Numbered from the stretch's first letter, positions 9,041 through 18,770 are shown. The stretch is DNA of 64,000 bases from Pseudomonas fluvialis (GCF_014207935.1 NZ_JACHLL010000001.1:558001-622000), one strand, 5' to 3'. Notes: generated by a model from the sequence alone, not told the origin. A program made the numbers and translations.

Positions 9041-9967
9041 ATGTCCACACAGTTTCGCCTGGTTACCCGCAGCGATTTCGATGGCCTGGTCTGCGCCGCT
9101 CTGCTCAAGCACCTGAAGCTGATCGACGAGATCCTCTTCGTCCACCCCAAGGACATGCAGGACGGCAAGATCGCCATCACCCCGCGCGACATCACCACCA
9201 ACCTGCCCTATGTCGCCGGCTGCCACCTGGCCTTCGACCATCACCTGAGCGAAACCATCCGCAACCAGGCAGCGGATAACCACATCATCGACGCCGAGGC
9301 ACCCTCGGCGGCGCGCGTGGTCTGGCGCCACTATGGCGGGCACGGTGCCTTCCCGACGGAATGGGACGAGATGATGGAAGCCGTGGACAAGGCCGATGCC
9401 GCGCAATTCAGCCGCGACGACATCCTCGACCCGCAGGACTGGGAGCTGCTCAGCTTCATCATGGATGCCCGCACCGGACTGGGCCGCTTCCGCGATTTCC
9501 GCATCTCCAACTACCAGCTGATGATGCAGCTGATCGACTTCTGCCAGAGCCACGGCATCGGCGAGATTCTCCAGCTGCCGGATGTCGAGGAGCGCGTCGC
9601 GCTGTACCGCGAGCACAACCGTGCCGCGCAGGAGCAGATCAAGCGTTGCGCCACGGTCCGGCACAACCTGGTGGTGCTCGACCTGCGCAACGAGGAAACC
9701 ATCTACGCGGTCAACCGCTTTGTGGTCTACGCGCTGTTCCCCCAGTGCAACATCTCGATCCACGTGATGTGGGGGCTCAAGCAGCAGAACACCGTGTTCG
9801 CCATCGGCAAGTCGATCCTCGACCGCAGCTCCAATACCAATGTCGGCGAACTGTGCCTGAGCTATGGCGGCGGCGGCCACCTGAATGCCGGCACCTGCCA
9901 GGTCAACAATGAGGATGCCGAGATGATCCTGCAGGAGCTGATCGACGAAATTACCGCCGACGGCTGA
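9041..9967 (+). CDS. DHH family phosphoesterase
   Basis: A 308-residue protein with the DHH-family metal motifs: SDFDG near residue 12-16, the AFDHH signature near 66-70, and the C-terminal DHHA1 motif YGGGGHLNAGTC. The family includes RecJ, NrnA and exopolyphosphatase-like enzymes acting on phosphoester or phosphoanhydride bonds; annotated relatives are often called exopolyphosphatase-related. Substrate unknown. The ATG at 9041 is seven bases after GGAG. It stands alone between yceH and the convergent yceI gene; the 168-base spacer to yceI contains only a weak hairpin around 10045-10072. Confidence 0.85.
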   Translation: MSTQFRLVTRSDFDGLVCAALLKHLKLIDEILFVHPKDMQDGKIAITPRDITTNLPYVAGCHLAFDHHLSETIRNQAADNHIIDAEAPSAARVVWRHYGGHGAFPTEWDEMMEAVDKADAAQFSRDDILDPQDWELLSFIMDARTGLGRFRDFRISNYQLMMQLIDFCQSHGIGEILQLPDVEERVALYREHNRAAQEQIKRCATVRHNLVVLDLRNEETIYAVNRFVVYALFPQCNISIHVMWGLKQQNTVFAIGKSILDRSSNTNVGELCLSYGGGGHLNAGTCQVNNEDAEMILQELIDEITADG

Positions 9968-10135
9968 GACGAGCGCAAACACCTTGCGCCAGGCTCAGGC
10001 TTGAACGAGCCACGGCATAACGCCAGCTCGACGGCTCAGGCCGCCAGCATCCGACAAGAAAGCGGGATGCTGACGACGCTGATGCCTCAGATGGTCAGGC
10101 CGCGCACAGCGATGCTGCACCGGCCTGTGGGTGGC

Positions 10136-10711
10136 TTACTGGCGAACGCCTTCCACCGACAGGGTCAGCTCGACTTCCTGGGAAGCTGGGCCGAGGTCCT
10201 TCTGGATGTCGAAGTCCTTCAGCTTGAGCGTGGTGCTGCCTTCGAAGCCGGCACGGTAGCCGCCCCACGGGTCGTTGCCTTCGCCGATGAACTTGGCGGC
10301 AATCACCACCGGTTTGGTCACGCCGTTGAGGGTCAGGTTGCCGGTAATGTCGGCGCTGTCCTTGCCGGTGGATTTGACGGCGGTGGAGACAAAGGTCGCG
10401 GTCGGGTGCTTGTCGACGTTGAGGAAATCACCGCTGCGCAGGTGCTTGTCGCGCTCGGCATGGTTGGAGTCGACGCTGGCGGTGTTGATCGAGACGTTGA
10501 CGCTGCTGGCTTCCGGCTTGGCGGCATCGAAGCTGAACTTGCCGTCGAAGTCCTTGAAGGTGCCGTACAGCCAGCTGTAGCCGAGGTGGCTGATCTTGAA
10601 GTTGATGAAGGCATGCTGGCCCTGCTTGTCGATGGCGTAGTCGGCGGCCAGGGCTTGCTGGGCGAACAGGGCGGCGCCCAGGGTCAGGGCAGCGAAGGAT
10701 TGCTTCAGCAT
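10136..10711 (-). CDS. pasP: YceI family periplasmic protein, PasP-like
   Basis: A 191-residue exported protein with a signal peptide ([20 protein letters not shown], cleaved after ALA) followed by a YceI lipocalin-like fold ([15 protein letters not shown] at the start, the typical [12 protein letters not shown] in the middle). YceI proteins bind long isoprenoid lipids. The P. aeruginosa neighbour of bioA/PA0421, PA0423, is named PasP, described as a small secreted protease; that activity is not visible here. It is 29 bases downstream of the cytochrome b561 gene, the common YceI/b561 pairing, so electron transfer involving a quinone-like ligand is plausible. RBS AAGGAG lies nine bases before the ATG. 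Confidence 0.8.
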   Translation of the reverse strand: MLKQSFAALTLGAALFAQQALAADYAIDKQGQHAFINFKISHLGYSWLYGTFKDFDGKFSFDAAKPEASSVNVSINTASVDSNHAERDKHLRSGDFLNVDKHPTATFVSTAVKSTGKDSADITGNLTLNGVTKPVVIAAKFIGEGNDPWGGYRAGFEGSTTLKLKDFDIQKDLGPASQEVELTLSVEGVRQ

Positions 10712-10740
10712 CGGGGTTTTCTCCTTGTGGGACGGTGAGG

Positions 10741-11295
10741 TCAGCGTTGTGTACGACCGAACATGCGCACCAGGGTGGCATCGCGGTCGATGAAATGGTG
10801 TTTGAGAGCAGCCAGGGCATGCAGCCCGGCGAAGATCACCAGGCCCCAGGCCAGGTATTCGTGCACAACCCCGGCAAGGTCCTCCTGATCCGGCAGGCTA
10901 GTCAGGGTGGCCGGCACCTCGAACAGGCCGAACACGACAATGCCACGGCCATCGGCGGTGGAAATCAGGTAGCCGGAGAGCATCAGGGCGAACAGGCCGA
11001 CATACAGCAGCAGATGGCCGGCCTTGCTGGCCAGGCGGGTACGCGCATCGTGGCTGGGCAACGCCTGCGGAGCAGGGCTCAGAAAGCGCCAGAACACGCG
11101 CAGCAGCATCAGCGCGAAGAGCGTCAGGCCGATGCTCTTGTGCAGGTCGGGAGCCGTGCGGTACCAGCTACTGTAGTAGTCCAGGCCGACCATCCACAGA
11201 CCCAGGCCGAACAGGCCGAACACGGCAACGGCCACCAGCCAATGCAGGACAATACTGGTCAGGCCATAGGTGTGGGGGGAATTACGCCATTGCAT
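10741..11295 (-). CDS. cytochrome b561 family membrane protein
   Basis: A 184-residue four-helix membrane di-heme b-type cytochrome. Conserved heme-ligand histidines are visible in each region: IVLHWLVA (helix 1), [16 protein letters not shown] and [10 protein letters not shown]. Such proteins carry electrons between the quinone pool and periplasmic partners, and often sit next to YceI, as here. The start at 11295 (MQWRNSP) has a GGAG nine bases upstream and aligns with the usual family N-terminus; the ATG at 11310 lacks a ribosome site. It is the first gene of the two-gene operon with yceI. Confidence 0.83.
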   Translation of the reverse strand: MQWRNSPHTYGLTSIVLHWLVAVAVFGLFGLGLWMVGLDYYSSWYRTAPDLHKSIGLTLFALMLLRVFWRFLSPAPQALPSHDARTRLASKAGHLLLYVGLFALMLSGYLISTADGRGIVVFGLFEVPATLTSLPDQEDLAGVVHEYLAWGLVIFAGLHALAALKHHFIDRDATLVRMFGRTQR

Positions 11296-11374
11296 GGGCA
11301 GAAGCTCCATCGAGTGATGGTGCTAGCCTAGCGGCAATAATACGAATGAAAAGCGCAAATCTTCGCTGTGAAAT

Positions 11375-11389
11375 ATCGAGTAACTTGAT
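11375..11389. promoter_or_regulatory. operator-like palindrome upstream of cytochrome b561
   Basis: ATCGAGT-A-ACTTGAT is a near-perfect inverted repeat (six of seven pairs) in an AT-rich stretch 80 bases upstream of the cytochrome b561 start. The surrounding 11311-11410 is the promoter region of the b561-yceI operon. The factor is unknown. Confidence 0.3.
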
Positions 11390-11410
11390 TGTTTCAGCGA
11401 ACGACGCACA

Positions 11411-11445
11411 AACAACAAGGGCAGCCAGTGGCTGCCCTTGTTGTT
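11411..11445 (-). terminator. intrinsic terminator of the amine oxidase-like gene
   Basis: A perfect 16-base-pair inverted repeat with a three-base loop lies 13 bases past the stop of the minus-strand flavoprotein gene. On the minus strand it ends in a T-rich TTGTTGTTTG tail. Confidence 0.75.
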
Positions 11446-11458
11446 AGGAGAAACCGGC

Positions 11459-12913
11459 TCAGTTGAACAGGCGGGAGAAGAAGCCACCCTTCTGCTCGGC
11501 CGGCTTGCTCTCGGCGAGCTTGGCCTTGGGCGCCTCCAGCGGCTTGCCCGCGGCCAGCAGGCTGGCCTGCTCGGCCGCGCGCTGGCCGCTGCGCAGGGCG
11601 CCTTCCAGCGTGCCGGGATAGAGCACTTCGGTGTGCTCACCGGCGAACAGTACGCGGCCCAGCGGTTTTTCCCAGATGCGCCAGTAGCGGCTGATCTCGC
11701 CGGGGCCGTAGGCCACGTAGGCGCCACCGGCCAGGCCGTCCTTGCCGAAGCGGCGCAGCTCGAAGCCAGTGAACTGCTCACGGGCACCCGGATAGCGCTG
11801 ATCGAAGCGGATCAGCACCTGATCGACCATCTGCCGGTCGCCGAAGGCATTGAGCAGACGTGCATTATCGCCGGACAGGTTGATCAGCAGGTTGGCCCCG
11901 CCCTTCAACGCAGGCTCCACCCAGAGCATGCCCAGCCCCTTGTCGCTGAAAATCTCGCCGGTCAGACGGGCCTTGCCCCACACCGGCTTCTTGAACTTGA
12001 GCAGCATCTGGTCGCGCCAGCCGTAGTTGATGTCGGCCAGCGCCTTCTGCTGCAGCGGCAGCAGGGCCGGTGTCAGGCTGATCTTGCCCAGCGCCGGCAG
12101 CGGCACGGCGAGCACGGCGTAATCGGCGTGATAGCCGGTGGCGCCGACCTTGACGGTCACCCCCTTGGCGTCCTGGCTGATCGACGACACGCGGGCGTTG
12201 GTCTTCACCACTTTGAGGCGTTTGACGAAGGCCTGTGCCAGCACCGGGCTGCCACCGGGCAGGCGGGCCACGCGGCGCTCGTCTTCCCACAGACCGCGGT
12301 AGACACGCGCCTGCTGTGCCAGGTGCAGCAGGGAAAGACGCGACGGCTCATCCAGACGCGAACGGATGCGCTGATCGACCAGCGCCCGTGCGGTCGGAGT
12401 CAGGTTGAGCTTATCCAGCCAGTTGGCCACGGTAATGCCGTCGAGCTTGATCAGGGTATGGGTCGCCAGCGGGTTGAGCGGGTCCTCGATGGAACTGGCC
12501 AGGTCATCCAGGCTTTTCTCGTAGCGTTTGATCGACTCGGCAGTGGTGGGCTGGGCCTTGGCCAGGTCATCAACACTGAAGTACTGGCCATCGACCAGAT
12601 AACCGATCTGCCGCACATAGCCCGGGGCCGGTACGGTCTGCAGCTGGAAACCCTGCAGATAATGATTGAGCTGCGGCTGCAGCTTGGCGCTGCCGATCCA
12701 CTCGGTGGCCGCCAGGCTGGCACGTCCGCCGACACTCGGTTTGGCCTCCAGCAGGGTCACGTTCCAGCCGCGCTGCTGCAGTTCGAAAGCTGCCGTAAGG
12801 CCGGCCAGGCCGCCGCCAACAACGATGGCGCTGGGTTGTGGGTCCTTGGCCGAGGCCAGTGCACTGGCCCCCACCAGCAGCAGCGCCACCAGGCGCCGAC
12901 TGATCTTCAACAT
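11459..12913 (-). CDS. exported FAD-dependent amine oxidase-like protein
   Basis: A 484-residue flavoprotein of the monoamine oxidase/phytoene desaturase superfamily. The dinucleotide-binding motif VVGGGLAGLTAAFEL follows an N-terminal hydrophobic segment (residues 7-25) that looks like a signal peptide or anchor; the C-terminal FAD-contact region FAGEHTEVLYPGTLEGAL is present. A C-terminal tail of about 40 residues is Ala/Lys/Pro rich and ends FFSRLFN. It matches the position of P. aeruginosa PA0421, divergent from bioA. The ATG at 12913 has GGGGGAA before it; the frame is open to 12952 but without a ribosome site. Substrate unknown. Confidence 0.8.
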   Translation of the reverse strand: MLKISRRLVALLLVGASALASAKDPQPSAIVVGGGLAGLTAAFELQQRGWNVTLLEAKPSVGGRASLAATEWIGSAKLQPQLNHYLQGFQLQTVPAPGYVRQIGYLVDGQYFSVDDLAKAQPTTAESIKRYEKSLDDLASSIEDPLNPLATHTLIKLDGITVANWLDKLNLTPTARALVDQRIRSRLDEPSRLSLLHLAQQARVYRGLWEDERRVARLPGGSPVLAQAFVKRLKVVKTNARVSSISQDAKGVTVKVGATGYHADYAVLAVPLPALGKISLTPALLPLQQKALADINYGWRDQMLLKFKKPVWGKARLTGEIFSDKGLGMLWVEPALKGGANLLINLSGDNARLLNAFGDRQMVDQVLIRFDQRYPGAREQFTGFELRRFGKDGLAGGAYVAYGPGEISRYWRIWEKPLGRVLFAGEHTEVLYPGTLEGALRSGQRAAEQASLLAAGKPLEAPKAKLAESKPAEQKGGFFSRLFN

Positions 12914-13119
12914 GCAATTCCCCCCGGAATATCTGGATACAGCGCCCGGCAACGGCCGGGCAATCCTGAACAGCCGCGCAGGATACGCCAGGGCCTGGCC
13001 CCGGGCCAGACACCTCCGTCGGACTTCGAGGGCGGACTCTCAGCCAGGCTAACTGCAGAGTGACTGCTGCGGCCCCGCCGCCCTCTGATAGGCTTGGCGG
13101 ATCAACGAGGAGAAAGCCC
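12914..13119. promoter_or_regulatory. divergent control region between amine oxidase-like gene and bioA
   Basis: This 206-base spacer serves two divergent genes. It holds two strong inverted repeats: GCCCGGC-AACG-GCCGGGC at 12944-12961 and CTGGCCC-C-GGGCCAG at 12995-13009. They may be operators or leader hairpins. I could not place a convincing -35/-10 pair for either direction. Confidence 0.4.
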
Positions 13120-14526
13120 ATGGGCCTGAATGCCGACTGGATGCAGCGTGACCTGAACGTGCTCTGGCACCCCTGCACGCAGATGAAAGACCACGAGACC
13201 CTGCCGCTGATTCCGATCAAGCGTGGCGACGGTGTCTGGCTGGAGGATTTCGAAGGCAAGCGTTATCTGGATGCAGTCAGCTCCTGGTGGGTCAACGTGT
13301 TCGGTCATGGCAATCCCCGCATCAACCAGCGCATCCGCGACCAGCTCGACCAACTGGAGCACGTGATGCTCGCCGGCTTCACCCATCAACCGGTGATCGA
13401 GTTGTCCGAGCGCCTGGTGCAGATCACCCCGCCCGGTCTGGACCGGGTTTTCTATGCCGACAACGGCTCCTCCGGCATCGAGGTGGCGCTGAAGATGAGC
13501 CACCACTACTGGCTCAACCAGGATCAGCCGCAAAAGAAACGCTTCATCACCCTGACCAACAGCTATCACGGCGAAACCGTGGCGGCGATGTCGGTGGGCG
13601 ATGTGGCCCTGTTCACCGCCACCTACAAGGCCCTGCTGCTGGACACCATCAAGGTGCCGAGCCCCGACTGCTACCTGCGGCCCGAGGGCATCAGCTGGGA
13701 AGAACACTCGCGGACGATGTTCGCCGCCATGGAGCAGACCCTGGCCGAACACGCCCATGAAGTGGCGGCGGTGATCGTCGAGCCCCTGATCCAGGGCGCC
13801 GGCGGCATGCGCATGTACCACCCGGTGTACCTGACGCTGCTGCGCGAAGCCTGCAACCGCTATGGCGTGCACCTGATCCACGATGAGATCGCCGTCGGCT
13901 TCGGCCGTACCGGGACGATGTTCGCCTGCGAGCAGGCCGGCATCACCCCGGATTTCCTCGTGCTGTCCAAGGCCCTCACCGGCGGCTACCTGCCGATGGC
14001 GGCCGTCCTGACCACCAACGAGGTGTATCAGGCCTTCTACGACGACTACGCCACGTTGCGCGCCTTCCTGCACTCGCACACCTACACCGGCAACCCGCTC
14101 GCCTGCGCCGCTGCCCTGGCGACCCTGGACATCTTCGAGCAGGACAACGTCATCGAGAACAACAAGGCCCTGGCCGCGCGCATGGCCAGCGCCACCGCGC
14201 ACCTGGCCGACCACCCGCATGTCGCCGAGGTGCGCCAGACCGGCATGGCACTGGCCATCGAAATGGTTCAGGACAAACCAAGCAAGACGCCCTATGCCTG
14301 GCAGGAGCGCCGTGGCCTGGCGGTCTACCAGCATGCCTTGACCCGCAGTGCCCTGCTGCGCCCGCTGGGCAGCGTGGTGTACTTCCTGCCGCCCTACGTG
14401 ATCACCCCGCAGCAGATCGATTTTCTGGCCGAGGTGGCGGCCGAAGGCATTGATCTGGCCACCCGCAGCGCGGTGAGCGTGAGTGTCAGCGCCGATCTCT
14501 ATCCCAATCACCGCGACCCGGGCTGA
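13120..14526 (+). CDS. bioA: adenosylmethionine-8-amino-7-oxononanoate aminotransferase
   Basis: A 468-residue PLP class III aminotransferase that converts 7-keto-8-aminopelargonate to 7,8-diaminopelargonate using S-adenosylmethionine as amino donor, in biotin synthesis. Visible: NVLWHPCTQMKDH at the start (the BioA-specific WHPxTQ), SSWWVNVFGHGNP, the Asp of HDEIAVGFGRTG, and the PLP lysine Lys284 in LSKALTGG. Full length. The ATG at 13120 follows GAGGAG. Other bio genes are not here; Pseudomonas keeps bioBFHCD elsewhere. rsmE follows 100 bases downstream behind a hairpin. Confidence 0.95.
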   Translation: MGLNADWMQRDLNVLWHPCTQMKDHETLPLIPIKRGDGVWLEDFEGKRYLDAVSSWWVNVFGHGNPRINQRIRDQLDQLEHVMLAGFTHQPVIELSERLVQITPPGLDRVFYADNGSSGIEVALKMSHHYWLNQDQPQKKRFITLTNSYHGETVAAMSVGDVALFTATYKALLLDTIKVPSPDCYLRPEGISWEEHSRTMFAAMEQTLAEHAHEVAAVIVEPLIQGAGGMRMYHPVYLTLLREACNRYGVHLIHDEIAVGFGRTGTMFACEQAGITPDFLVLSKALTGGYLPMAAVLTTNEVYQAFYDDYATLRAFLHSHTYTGNPLACAAALATLDIFEQDNVIENNKALAARMASATAHLADHPHVAEVRQTGMALAIEMVQDKPSKTPYAWQERRGLAVYQHALTRSALLRPLGSVVYFLPPYVITPQQIDFLAEVAAEGIDLATRSAVSVSVSADLYPNHRDPG

Positions 14527-14543
14527 CAGCAGGCACGCGTATT

Positions 14544-14571
14544 GGGTGGACGGATAAGACACCGTCCACCC
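14544..14571 (+). terminator. hairpin after bioA
   Basis: GGGTGGACGG (14544-14553) pairs with CCGTCCACCC (14562-14571) over an eight-base loop, 17 bases after the bioA stop. There is no T-run, so it may be a weak terminator or a dispersed repeat of the kind found between Pseudomonas genes. Confidence 0.4.
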
Positions 14572-14627
14572 TACCCCCGCCCGCCCCCTGCCGCTAAAAT
14601 CCGCGCCTCTGCCCCAGGTTCCTGTCC

Positions 14628-15347
14628 ATGCGCCTATCCCGCTTCTTTATCGACGCCCCGCTCTCCCTCGGCCAGCACGAGCTGCCGGAAACCCAGGCGC
14701 ACTACATCGGCCGGGTACTGCGGCATGCCGCGGGCGACGCCGTGCAGCTGTTCGATGGCAGCGGCCAGGAATACCGCGGCGAGCTGATCGAGGTGGGCAA
14801 GAAGAGCGTCCGCGTGGAGCTCACCGAGCAGTTCAGCGGCCTCGACGAGTCGCCCTTGCGCGTGCACCTCGGCCAGGGTCTGTCGCGCGGCGAGCGCATG
14901 GACTGGGCCATCCAGAAAGCCACCGAACTGGGCGCCGCCGAGATCACCCCCATCGTCAGCGAACGCTGCGAGGTACGCCTGAAAGACGAGCGCGCCGACA
15001 AGCGCATGAGCCACTGGCGCCAGGTGGCCATCAGCGCCTGCGAGCAGTGCGGCCGTTCGGTTTTGCCACGGATTCACCCGCCGCTGCTGCTGGCCGACTG
15101 GCTCAAGCAGGTCGACGCCGGACTCAAGCTGGTCCTGCACCCGGTGGCCGAGCCACTGCAGAGCCATGCCAGACCAGACAGCCTGGCCTTTCTCATCGGC
15201 CCGGAGGGCGGCCTCAGCGAGGCAGAAGTGCAGCAGGCTACCGGCGCTGGCTTTCACCCCGCACGCCTGGGCCCCCGCGTGTTACGCACGGAAACCGCGC
15301 CGGTGGTGGCGTTGGCCGTGGCCCAGCAGCTGTGGGGCGATTTCTGA
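14628..15347 (+). CDS. rsmE: 16S rRNA (uracil1498-N3)-methyltransferase
   Basis: A 239-residue SPOUT-class methyltransferase that methylates N3 of U1498 in 16S rRNA. Visible: N-terminal PUA-like segment with HYIGRVLRHAAGD, the core KATELGAAEITP and SERCEV, and the knot-forming SAM site LIGPEGGLSEAEV plus LGPRVLRTETAPV near the C-terminus. Normal family length. It sits directly after bioA as in P. aeruginosa (PA0419-PA0420). Confidence 0.93.
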   Translation: MRLSRFFIDAPLSLGQHELPETQAHYIGRVLRHAAGDAVQLFDGSGQEYRGELIEVGKKSVRVELTEQFSGLDESPLRVHLGQGLSRGERMDWAIQKATELGAAEITPIVSERCEVRLKDERADKRMSHWRQVAISACEQCGRSVLPRIHPPLLLADWLKQVDAGLKLVLHPVAEPLQSHARPDSLAFLIGPEGGLSEAEVQQATGAGFHPARLGPRVLRTETAPVVALAVAQQLWGDF

Positions 15348-15632
15348 GCAGTTTCTGCGCACCGCTAACCAGTCCAGGGGCCTACACCCCCTGCTTTTGT
15401 GTGACGCCACTGCAGAAGATGCGGGATATCGACACTAAGAGTTGAAGTCACGCCATGCCTGCTGTGACGGCCTGCGTTTTGCAATAAATTTGCTGCCTTG
15501 CCCAACCTATCCGGCGGCAAATGGCACATCACCGTGCCGCCAACCGCGCCACGGTCTACCCCAATACGAAAGCCACCATGGCCCGCCCCTCCACAAGAGG
15601 CCGCGCCAACAGGTGGTACAGGAGCACTCTGC

Positions 15633-17117
15633 ATGCTTGATCTGGTCAATACACTCAACGGACTGGTCTGGAGCCCGGCACTGATTTACCTGTGCCTGGG
15701 CGTGGGTTTGTATTTCTCGCTGCGCGGCCGTTTTCTGCAGGTCCGCCATTTCAAGGAAATGCTCAGGCTGATGTTCGACGGGCGCGCTGATGCGCACGGC
15801 ATTACGTCGTTCCAGGCCCTGACCATGACCCTGGCCGGCCGGGTCGGCACCGGCAACATCGCCGGCGTGGCCACCGCCATCACCTTCGGTGGCCCGGGCG
15901 CAGTGTTCTGGATGTGGATGGTGGCCTTCCTCGGCGCCAGCTCGGCCTTCGTCGAGTCCACCCTCGGCCAGGTCTACAAGGAAAAACTCGACGGTCAGTA
16001 CCGCGGCGGCCCGGCGTTCTACATCGAACGCGGGCTGGGCATGAAGTGGTACGCGCTGATCTTCGCCGTGGTCACCATCTTCGCCTGCGGCGTGCTGCTG
16101 CCGGGCGTACAGGCCAACTCGATTGCCGTCGGCGTGCAGAACGCCCTGGGCATCCACCCCAACACCACCGCAGGCGTGCTGGCCGTCATGCTGGGCCTGA
16201 TCATCTTCGGTGGGGTCAAGCGCATCGCCACCTTTGCCGAGGTGGTGGTGCCGTTCATGGCACTAGGCTACATCATCGTCGCCTGCGTCATCGTCGCCCT
16301 GAACATCAGCGAGCTGCCGGGCGTAATCAGTCTGATCTTCAAGAGCGCCTTCGGCCTGGATGCCGGCTTCGGCGCGATCCTCGGCATGGCGATCATGTGG
16401 GGCGTCAAGCGTGGCGTGTACTCCAACGAAGCGGGCCAGGGTACCGGACCGCACGCCTCCTCGGCCGCCGCCGTCAGCCACCCGGCCAAGCAGGGGCTGG
16501 TGCAGGCCTTCTCGGTGTATGTCGATACCCTGTTTGTTTGCTCGGCCACCGCGTTCATGCTGCTGATCACCGGCCAGTACAACGTCCAGGCCCCGGATGG
16601 CAGCGCGCTGTTCACCGGCATCGCCGGTGTCGCGGCAGGCCCGGGCTACGTACAGACGGCGATGGAAAACATCATGCCAGGCTTTGGCTCGTACTTCGTC
16701 GCCACCGCCCTGTTCTTCTTCGCCTTCACCACCATCGTCGCCTACTACTACATCGCCGAAACCAACATCGCCTACATCAACCGCACGATCAGCCGCCCGT
16801 GGCTGACCCTGGTGCTGAAGTTCGCGATCATCGCCGCCACGGTGTACGGGACGGTGAAGACCGCCGACCTCGCCTGGGGCCTGGGTGACCTGGGCGTCGG
16901 TCTGATGGCCTGGCTGAACATCATCGCCATTGTCCTGATGCACAAGGTCGCTTATGTCTGCCTGAAGGATTACGAGGCGCAGCAGAAGGCGGGCAAAGAC
17001 CCGGTATTCCACCCGGAAAAGCTCGGCATCAAGAATGCCGATTACTGGACGGGCAACCGCTCCGAGGAAAACCTCAAGGCTGAACTAGAGGAGCTGGGTG
17101 AAACACCCAAGTCCTGA
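15633..17117 (+). CDS. sodium/alanine (glycine) symporter, AGCS family
   Basis: A 494-residue inner-membrane amino acid carrier of the alanine/glycine:cation symporter family, with about ten to eleven TM helices. Family landmarks: GRVGTGNIAGVATAI, GGPAFYIERG, and SNEAGQGTGPHASSAA. The ATG at 15633 lies eight bases after AGGAG and opens with the typical hydrophobic first helix; the frame stays open upstream to 15498 but that part is Pro-rich non-coding leader. The 285-base spacer before it (15348-15632) holds no gene; I looked for a glycine riboswitch there and did not see one. A strong terminator follows. Confidence 0.9.
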   Translation: MLDLVNTLNGLVWSPALIYLCLGVGLYFSLRGRFLQVRHFKEMLRLMFDGRADAHGITSFQALTMTLAGRVGTGNIAGVATAITFGGPGAVFWMWMVAFLGASSAFVESTLGQVYKEKLDGQYRGGPAFYIERGLGMKWYALIFAVVTIFACGVLLPGVQANSIAVGVQNALGIHPNTTAGVLAVMLGLIIFGGVKRIATFAEVVVPFMALGYIIVACVIVALNISELPGVISLIFKSAFGLDAGFGAILGMAIMWGVKRGVYSNEAGQGTGPHASSAAAVSHPAKQGLVQAFSVYVDTLFVCSATAFMLLITGQYNVQAPDGSALFTGIAGVAAGPGYVQTAMENIMPGFGSYFVATALFFFAFTTIVAYYYIAETNIAYINRTISRPWLTLVLKFAIIAATVYGTVKTADLAWGLGDLGVGLMAWLNIIAIVLMHKVAYVCLKDYEAQQKAGKDPVFHPEKLGIKNADYWTGNRSEENLKAELEELGETPKS

Positions 17118-17130
17118 CGGCCAGCCAGAC

Positions 17131-17190
17131 AAAAGCCCCGGCGCCCGCCAACCCGCAAGGGTTGCCCGGGCGACCGGGGCTTTTTGTTTT
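17131..17190. terminator. bidirectional terminator between the symporter gene and chpC
   Basis: AAAAGCCCCGG (17131-17141) pairs with CCGGGGC (17174-17180) followed by TTTTTGTTTT, with further GC pairing inside. An A-run on the left lets it work on the minus strand also, closing the Pil-Chp operon after chpC. Confidence 0.85.
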
Positions 17191-17202
17191 AGCTCGCGAA
17201 AA

Positions 17203-17703
17203 TCAGATCAGTCCGGCATCCGCCAGTTTCTGCTCCAGCGCCACCAGATCGGGGATTTTCACGACCTGCTCGTTGACCAGCGCGGCACCCAGTTCCAGTG
17301 GCGCCAGAGGCGCACTGGCAGGCGCCAGGTTGGCGTCGACCTTGACCGAGTGCGGAATGCCCTGCACCAGCAGAGCGATGAACTTGACATGCTCGCGCGC
17401 GCCCAGGGCATTGAGTACCGCTACCCGAGCGCCACTCGCTACCTTGGCCTCGCCATCGGAAGCGGCCTCGAACGACAGCAGCGGCAGGCGCAAATCACGC
17501 CAGGCAACCTGGCCGAGGAACCAGCTGGGCATGCCCTCGCTGGTCTGCGGGGCGCGGTAGGGAATCAGCTCGGCCACCGCCACGTTGGGCAGCAGCAGGG
17601 TACGGTCGGCCAGCGGCACCAGCAGGCCGGTCAGGTGGCTGCTCTGCTGGACGCTCGGCTGATTGCTCGGCTGGCTGCCCTGCTGAACGGTAACTTGGCT
17701 CAT
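17203..17703 (-). CDS. chpC: CheW-like adaptor of the Pil-Chp system
   Basis: A 166-residue protein with one CheW domain from about residue 25 (LTGLLVPLADRTLLLPN through SWFLGQVAWRDLRLPLLSFE and the C-terminal VVKIPDLVALEQ). The first 22 residues are a Gln/Ser-rich tail. CheW proteins link receptors to the CheA-type kinase; in P. aeruginosa ChpC is an accessory adaptor beside PilI. It is the last gene of the operon, 55 bases after chpB. In PAO1 chpD and chpE follow; here a terminator follows instead. Confidence 0.9.
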   Translation of the reverse strand: MSQVTVQQGSQPSNQPSVQQSSHLTGLLVPLADRTLLLPNVAVAELIPYRAPQTSEGMPSWFLGQVAWRDLRLPLLSFEAASDGEAKVASGARVAVLNALGAREHVKFIALLVQGIPHSVKVDANLAPASAPLAPLELGAALVNEQVVKIPDLVALEQKLADAGLI

Positions 17704-17758
17704 CGATCACTCCAGGATACGGCGAACGGCAGGCACCACAGGCCCGCCGGTGAATGGC

Positions 17759-18770
17759 TCAATTGACCTGCGCAGCCAGATGGTTGACCAGTGCTTCGGC
17801 CAGCTCGCGCGGATCACCGCTCAGCTCGCTGTAGCCGCCCTCGCGCAAGCTGTCGGGCATGCTCGGACAGGCACAGGAATCGGCTTTCTGCGTCCAGATC
17901 AAGCCACCCTGACGGCGCACATAGGCCGCCGCTGCGCTGCCATCGGAGCCCATGCCACTGAAGGCGATGACCCCGCACTGGGCACCGAACTGCTGCGCCA
18001 GGTTGAGCATCATCTGGTCGATCGACGGGCTGTAGGGCTCCGGCCAGGCACAGTTGGCAACCTGCATCTGCCCGTCCTCGCTGAAGCGCAGCTCATGGCT
18101 GATCGGCACCACTATGACTTCGCCATTGCGCACGCTGTCGCCATCGCGTACCGGATTGACGTGCCACTGGCTATGCCGGCCCACCGCTTGCGGCAGGCTG
18201 GCTTCGAAACTGGCATCGATGTGCTGGGCGTAGACAAAGCCCACCGGCAGACCGCCAGGCAACGCATCGAGGAAGGCCTTGACCGCCGCCGGACCACCCA
18301 GCGACGCCGCCAGCAACCACACCTGCTTGGCCGGCTCGCCAGCCACCAGGGGCGTGGCCGCCAGTTCCTGCGGCAAGCCCAGACGGGTGGTGCGCTGGGC
18401 TTCGTTGAGCAGCGCCTCCAGGCTCGGCCCCACGGCCTGAGCAGGATCGCCGACCAGGCGCTTGAGCTTGCCGAACAGGCGACGCTCCCAGCGCGGGTAG
18501 TTTTCCGAATGGCGCTCCGGGGCATGCCCCTCGCCAAACAGCACCGGGGCGCTGGCATGTTCCAGCAGGCTGTCGACCAGCGGCGAGTCCTCGGACTGGG
18601 CCAGGTCGACCAGCCACAGGTCGGTTTCGCAGCCGCTCAGGGTTTCCTGATCGAGCCGCGCCGGGTCGGAGTTGAGCACCACCTGATAGCCGTTCCCGGC
18701 CAAGGCCTGCTGCAACACATGGCGTTGCAGCGAGGTATCGGCGATGACGGCAATGCGCGCAGCGGTTTTA

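Noticed and set aside
10045..10072. Hairpin as terminator between the DHH gene and yceI
   Set aside because: Stem is imperfect with a 11-base loop and no T-run on either strand.
15348..15632. Possible glycine or other riboswitch before the amino acid symporter
   Set aside because: No recognisable aptamer core or expression-platform hairpin seen by eye.
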